Source of the DNA: Bog-105 sp965277855 | GTDB lineage: Bacteria > Acidobacteriota > Terriglobia > Bryobacterales > Bryobacteraceae | Assembly: GCA_965277855.1 (NCBI GenBank) | Contig: OZ255847.1 | Span: forward strand, 5,208,001 to 5,272,000 | DNA: 64,000 nt | Reading direction: 5' to 3' | Shown here: one piece after another, positions 60,495 to 64,000 of the stretch | How positions within the stretch are numbered: the stretch's first letter is position 1 | Layout of the letters: each line of letters begins with the position of its first letter | Position numbers and translations under genes: made by a program | The notes under the pieces: model-generated | Told to the model about the DNA's origin: nothing | What the model saw: the letters and a program-made list of their open reading frames with translations, nothing else | Database searches by the model: none

Positions 60495-63400
60495 ATGAAT
60501 CGTTTTAAGACGGCTGGATATCCGTGCGTCCATTTTCTCCGTACGCTGAGCCTCGTGCTCGCGTGTGGTCTCTTAGCTGGCCTTCCCTCAGGCGCTTACG
60601 CGCAGGTTCTCTCCGGCTCCATTGTCGGGACAGTCACTGATCCCAGCGGCGCCATCGTTCCCAATTCCGCCATCACTGTCACCAATACCGGTACTTCACA
60701 AACCCGTGCCGACAAGACGGATGCTAACGGCCGTTACAACATCACCAACCTGCCGCCCGCCACCTACACTGTCACGGCCATCACAACGGGTTTCCGTGAG
60801 GTTGACCAGAGCAATGTTACGGTTACGCCTGGCGTAGTCACCCGCATCGATCTCCAGCTGCAGGTCGGACAAGCCAGCGAGAAAGTCGATGTTTCGGCGC
60901 AGGCCGTCCAACTGCAAACCGACAAAGCCGATACTCACACCGAGATTAATTCGAAATCGGTAACCGAGATGCCCCTCGGCGGTAATCGTAATTACCAGAC
61001 GCTGATCAATCTTGCGCCGGGCACCACACCTGCCACATTCTATAATTCCAATCTCGATGTGCCCGGCCAAAACTTGAACACGCACGTAAACGGCGGCAAC
61101 GGGCAGACCAATGTGACTAAGATCGATGGCGCCGAGAGCGTCAATGTCTGGCTTCCGCAGTACACCGGTTACACCGCGCCCGCGGAGACTATCGACGTAG
61201 TCAACGTCACTACCAGTTCCGCCGATGCCGACCAGGGTTTAGCCGGCTCCTCCTCCATTACCGTTGTTACCAAATCCGGCACGAACCAGATACACGGAAG
61301 CGCTTTCATCTTCCACAACGATCAGCATCTGAACGCCCGCAATTTTTTCCTGCAGCCCGGTACCGACAAGCCGGTCGGTAACTACAACAATTACGGCGGC
61401 ACCATCGGCGGACCGATCAAGAAAGACAAGCTTTTTTATTTCGTCAGCTTCGACGGCACCACGCAGAAAACCAGCGCCAACGGCCTTTACACGCTCCCGA
61501 CGGCGGATCAACGCGCCGGCGATTTTTCGGCGTATGGCACAGCTATCTATAACCCCTTCACCGGCACCTCTAATGGCATCGGACGGCAGCAATTTAACGA
61601 TGGCGGTGTGGCAAACAAGATACCGGTATCGCTGCTCAGTCCAGCGGCGTTGAAGATCGAGAGTTATCTGCCGATGCCGAATCTGCCCGGCTCGGTCAAC
61701 AATTACACCGCTTCTTCTAGCCCGTACATCAACCGCTTTCAATACGATGCGAAGGTTAACTATAACCGGACCGACAAGCATTCCATCTGGATCAAGTACG
61801 ACAACATGTTCGCGACTTCCGCCGGCCAGGGAATTTTCGGCGATGCGGGCGGTCCGGCGCCGGGCTCTTCACCGGGCTCGGGACGCACCAGTGTGCAGGT
61901 GGCCTCCATTGGCCACACGTACGTGTTCTCGCCTACTCTGGTGCTCGACGGCAACGTGGGCTATCAACGCATGAATCAAACGGTGCTCGGTAACGACTAC
62001 GGCAAGAATTACTCCACCCCTCTTGGTGTTCCGGGATTGAACGGCTCGGACATCCGGGATAGCGGCTTTCCCAACATCGAATTCAGCGGCAGCGATTACT
62101 ATCCGGAGACCGGCGTTCCTAACTGGATGCCTGCCTTCCGTACCGACGAAACCTACACCACCAGCCAGTCGCTAGCCTGGACAAAAGGTTCACACGAACT
62201 TCGCTTCGGCTTCGATCTGGTTCGTCACCATTTAAATCACTGGCAGCCGGAACTTAGCAACGGCGGGGCACGCGGTTATTTCGACTTCAACGGCTCGATC
62301 ACCACTCTCAACGACGGTTCGGGTAATGCGACAGCCGCTCCTAACCAGTTCAACGCCTACGCGCAATTCCTGCTCGGTCTCTCCGACAACACGCAAAAAG
62401 GGGAACAGTACATTCTCATGACTGGCCGCGAGTGGCAGTTTGGGTGGTATGTGCAGGATCGCTGGCAGGTCTCGAAGAAACTGACGGTATCGCTCGGCCT
62501 GCGCTACGAACTCTATCCGCTCATGACTCGCGCCGCGGGCAAAGGCATCGAAAGCTACGATCCCACCACCAACGATGTCCTGTTGGGCGGCCGCGGCAAC
62601 ACTCCCGAAAACGCCGACGTTACGGTGAGTCACAAACTCTTCGCACCTCGCGTGGGCTTGGCCTACCGGCTGAATGACAAAACAGTGATCCGGGCCGGCT
62701 ACGGCTTGAATTACGATCCGATTCCGTTCTCACGGCCTCTGCGCGGCTTCTATCCGCTTACGATCAACAACAACTACAACCAAATCAATAGCTTTTCCGT
62801 CGCCAACATTGGAACCTCGGCGAGCGTTGTACCCAGCACTCTAGCTAACGGAATCCCGCCTGTGGTCGGCCCCGATCTGTCTACCGGTGTCGTCCCACTC
62901 GATCCTACAGCCAGCGAACGCGCCCCGCTGGCCGGCAGTGAAATTCATCGCGGGTACGTGCAGTCTTACAACTTCACCATCGAGCGCCAGCTTCCCGGGG
63001 CTGTTGTCATGTCCGCCGCATACGTCGGGCAACATTCGGTACATCTTTTGGCAGACCGCGATATTAATTCCGGCTTTCCCAACTCGGGAACAGCTCTTCT
63101 TCCGCAGGCATCTATCGGACGCACAACCGCCACTAACCTGTGGGATGGTTATCTGAGTTCCGAATACAGTTCTCTGCAGATTGCGGCAAACCGCCAGTTC
63201 TCGAACGGCCTCATGCTCAAAGGCGCCTATACCTGGTCGCATGCCATTGACTACACGGATGACGATGGCTGGGCCAGTACGAATTGGAACTGGGGCCCGG
63301 TCTTTCAGCGCAATCGCGCGTCCGCCGGCTTTGATCGCCGCCACGTCTTCCAACTCGGCTGGGTCTACGAGCTTCCTTTTGGCCCCGGTAAGAAGTTCAT

Positions 63401-63875
63401 CAATAGCGGCATCGCCTCCAAAATCGCGGGTGGCTGGCAATTCAGCGGTATTGAATCCTGCTACACCGGCAATCCTTTCACCATCACGGCCGACGGAACT
63501 TCTTTGAACGCACCGAACAACTTGCAGACCGCCAATCAAACAACGGCTACTGTCCCGTTACTCGGCGGTGTAGGGCCGGGCGCTTACTACTACAATCCGA
63601 GTTCCTTTGCGCCAGTGACGGCCGTGGGTCAATTCGGCAACACGGGTCGGAACACGCTCGTCGGACCTGGCACGTGGAACACCGATGTGAGTATCAGCCG
63701 CGTCTTCGCAATTCGTGAGAGTCTGAAGTTCGAGTTCCGCACGGAGTTCTACAATCTGCCGAATACATCGCACTTCAACCAACCGGACACTTCCGTAACG
63801 GACTCGGCCTTCATGCAAATCACCAGCTCCTATGGAGAGCGCAACATTCGCTTTGCCGGTCGCTTCAGCTGGTAA
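60495..63875 (+). CDS. Oar-like TonB-dependent receptor with carboxypeptidase-regulatory-like domain
   Basis: A 1,126-residue outer-membrane protein. The signal peptide ends near GLPSGAYAQ; a carboxypeptidase-regulatory-like domain follows (GTVTDPSGAIVPNSAITVTN), about residues 40-125. The plug region contains VTEMPLGGNRNYQTLINLAP, then a large beta-barrel ends in FAGRFSW with a terminal aromatic residue. This architecture is multiplied in Acidobacteria, and its ligands are mostly unknown, perhaps polysaccharide fragments or peptides. It is in a single reading frame, unlike the receptor at 12-3391. ATG 60495 follows AAGGGCGGGG. It is not obviously tied to the nuo operon. Confidence 0.92.
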   Translation: MNRFKTAGYPCVHFLRTLSLVLACGLLAGLPSGAYAQVLSGSIVGTVTDPSGAIVPNSAITVTNTGTSQTRADKTDANGRYNITNLPPATYTVTAITTGFREVDQSNVTVTPGVVTRIDLQLQVGQASEKVDVSAQAVQLQTDKADTHTEINSKSVTEMPLGGNRNYQTLINLAPGTTPATFYNSNLDVPGQNLNTHVNGGNGQTNVTKIDGAESVNVWLPQYTGYTAPAETIDVVNVTTSSADADQGLAGSSSITVVTKSGTNQIHGSAFIFHNDQHLNARNFFLQPGTDKPVGNYNNYGGTIGGPIKKDKLFYFVSFDGTTQKTSANGLYTLPTADQRAGDFSAYGTAIYNPFTGTSNGIGRQQFNDGGVANKIPVSLLSPAALKIESYLPMPNLPGSVNNYTASSSPYINRFQYDAKVNYNRTDKHSIWIKYDNMFATSAGQGIFGDAGGPAPGSSPGSGRTSVQVASIGHTYVFSPTLVLDGNVGYQRMNQTVLGNDYGKNYSTPLGVPGLNGSDIRDSGFPNIEFSGSDYYPETGVPNWMPAFRTDETYTTSQSLAWTKGSHELRFGFDLVRHHLNHWQPELSNGGARGYFDFNGSITTLNDGSGNATAAPNQFNAYAQFLLGLSDNTQKGEQYILMTGREWQFGWYVQDRWQVSKKLTVSLGLRYELYPLMTRAAGKGIESYDPTTNDVLLGGRGNTPENADVTVSHKLFAPRVGLAYRLNDKTVIRAGYGLNYDPIPFSRPLRGFYPLTINNNYNQINSFSVANIGTSASVVPSTLANGIPPVVGPDLSTGVVPLDPTASERAPLAGSEIHRGYVQSYNFTIERQLPGAVVMSAAYVGQHSVHLLADRDINSGFPNSGTALLPQASIGRTTATNLWDGYLSSEYSSLQIAANRQFSNGLMLKGAYTWSHAIDYTDDDGWASTNWNWGPVFQRNRASAGFDRRHVFQLGWVYELPFGPGKKFINSGIASKIAGGWQFSGIESCYTGNPFTITADGTSLNAPNNLQTANQTTATVPLLGGVGPGAYYYNPSSFAPVTAVGQFGNTGRNTLVGPGTWNTDVSISRVFAIRESLKFEFRTEFYNLPNTSHFNQPDTSVTDSAFMQITSSYGERNIRFAGRFSW

Positions 63876-63884
63876 AACAGTAGG

Positions 63885-63901
63885 GTAGGCATCAGCCTGC
63901 C
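63885..63901. repeat. Copy of the GGCAGGC inverted-repeat family
   Basis: GTAGGCATCAGCCTGCC, the reverse-complement type of the units at 27869-27911. It lies immediately before the start codon of the last gene, in the place where a ribosome-binding site would be. Confidence 0.55.
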
Positions 63902-64000
63902 ATGCTCTTTCTGCTCTTTCTATCCGCGCTTGCGGCGGCCCAAACCGACTTGGCCGCCGCGTCACACCAGGCCAAAGAACTCATGGCCGCCGGCCGCTAC
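63902..64000 (+). CDS. N-terminal end of a probable secreted TPR protein (partial)
   Basis: The first 33 codons read MLFLLFLSALAAAQTDLAAA and then SHQAKELMAAGRY. The first part is a signal peptide and the second matches the opening of a tetratricopeptide helix (A-x-x-L-M-A-A-G-R-Y). The window ends inside the gene, so nothing more can be said. No ribosome-binding site is visible because a GGCAGGC-type repeat lies directly upstream. Tandem with the receptor, 26 bp after its stop. Confidence 0.55.
   Translation, partial: MLFLLFLSALAAAQTDLAAASHQAKELMAAGRY

Overview
The window looks like chromosome of an acidobacterium, most probably a Bryobacterales/Solibacter-like member of Acidobacteriota. 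The evidence is two very large Oar-type TonB-dependent receptors with an N-terminal carboxypeptidase-regulatory-like domain, an Acidobacteria-type VWFA-related gene remnant, Uma2-family (DUF820) genes, a reaction-centre-type c cytochrome fused to a beta-rich N-terminal domain, small lysine/arginine-rich proteins and GGCAGGC...GCCTACC-type intergenic repeats. This placement is inferred from gene content; no rRNA gene, tRNA gene or CRISPR array was seen.

Layout. 0-4.8 kb: a frameshifted TonB receptor divergent from an ACS-type MFS transporter, with a perfect 11+1+11 bp palindrome between them. 4.87-5.98 kb: a complete IS630-family element with TA target duplication and an A8 frameshift site, next to a decayed VWFA gene. 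6.5-16 kb: Uma2, PiT phosphate transporter, purH, an NAD-type isocitrate dehydrogenase, gap, two small basic proteins, a c-type cytochrome, an MFS exporter and a VOC protein. 16.5-23.3 kb: a seven-gene minus-strand run (four NmrA-like NAD(P)-binding proteins, a SAM methyltransferase, a secreted MIase-like protein and a DinB protein) divergent from a TetR regulator across a nested dyad operator. 23.3-25.4 kb: a patch of gene fragments and small-gene cassettes. 25.4-42.4 kb: housekeeping block metK, an ahcY-like gene, tig, clpX, lon, engB, rho, mutL, Uma2, guaA, a ctpA-type protease and a MerR regulator. 42.9-46.9 kb: an accessory stretch with a sulfotransferase and a three-gene secreted/thioredoxin-like cassette lying between a broken and an intact copy of thiS. 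47.0-60.3 kb: a complex I operon nuoA-C-D-E-F-G-H-J-K-L-M-N. 60.5-64 kb: a second Oar-like receptor and the first 33 codons of a probable TPR protein.

How the genes work together. The nuo operon builds the proton-pumping NADH:quinone oxidoreductase but contains neither nuoB nor nuoI, so these must lie elsewhere. tig-clpX-lon is a protein quality-control cluster from which clpP is missing. metK is followed at once by a protein with the SAH-hydrolase fold whose catalytic-domain signature residues are almost all replaced. The TetR/NmrA cluster is the best candidate for a little-described regulated pathway.

The items I consider most worth a second look are the degenerate SAH hydrolase beside metK, the NmrA/TetR cluster with its nested operator, the secreted Cys-rich protein/thioredoxin cassette bracketed by duplicated thiS, the missing nuoB/nuoI, and the repeat-derived tail on NuoM.
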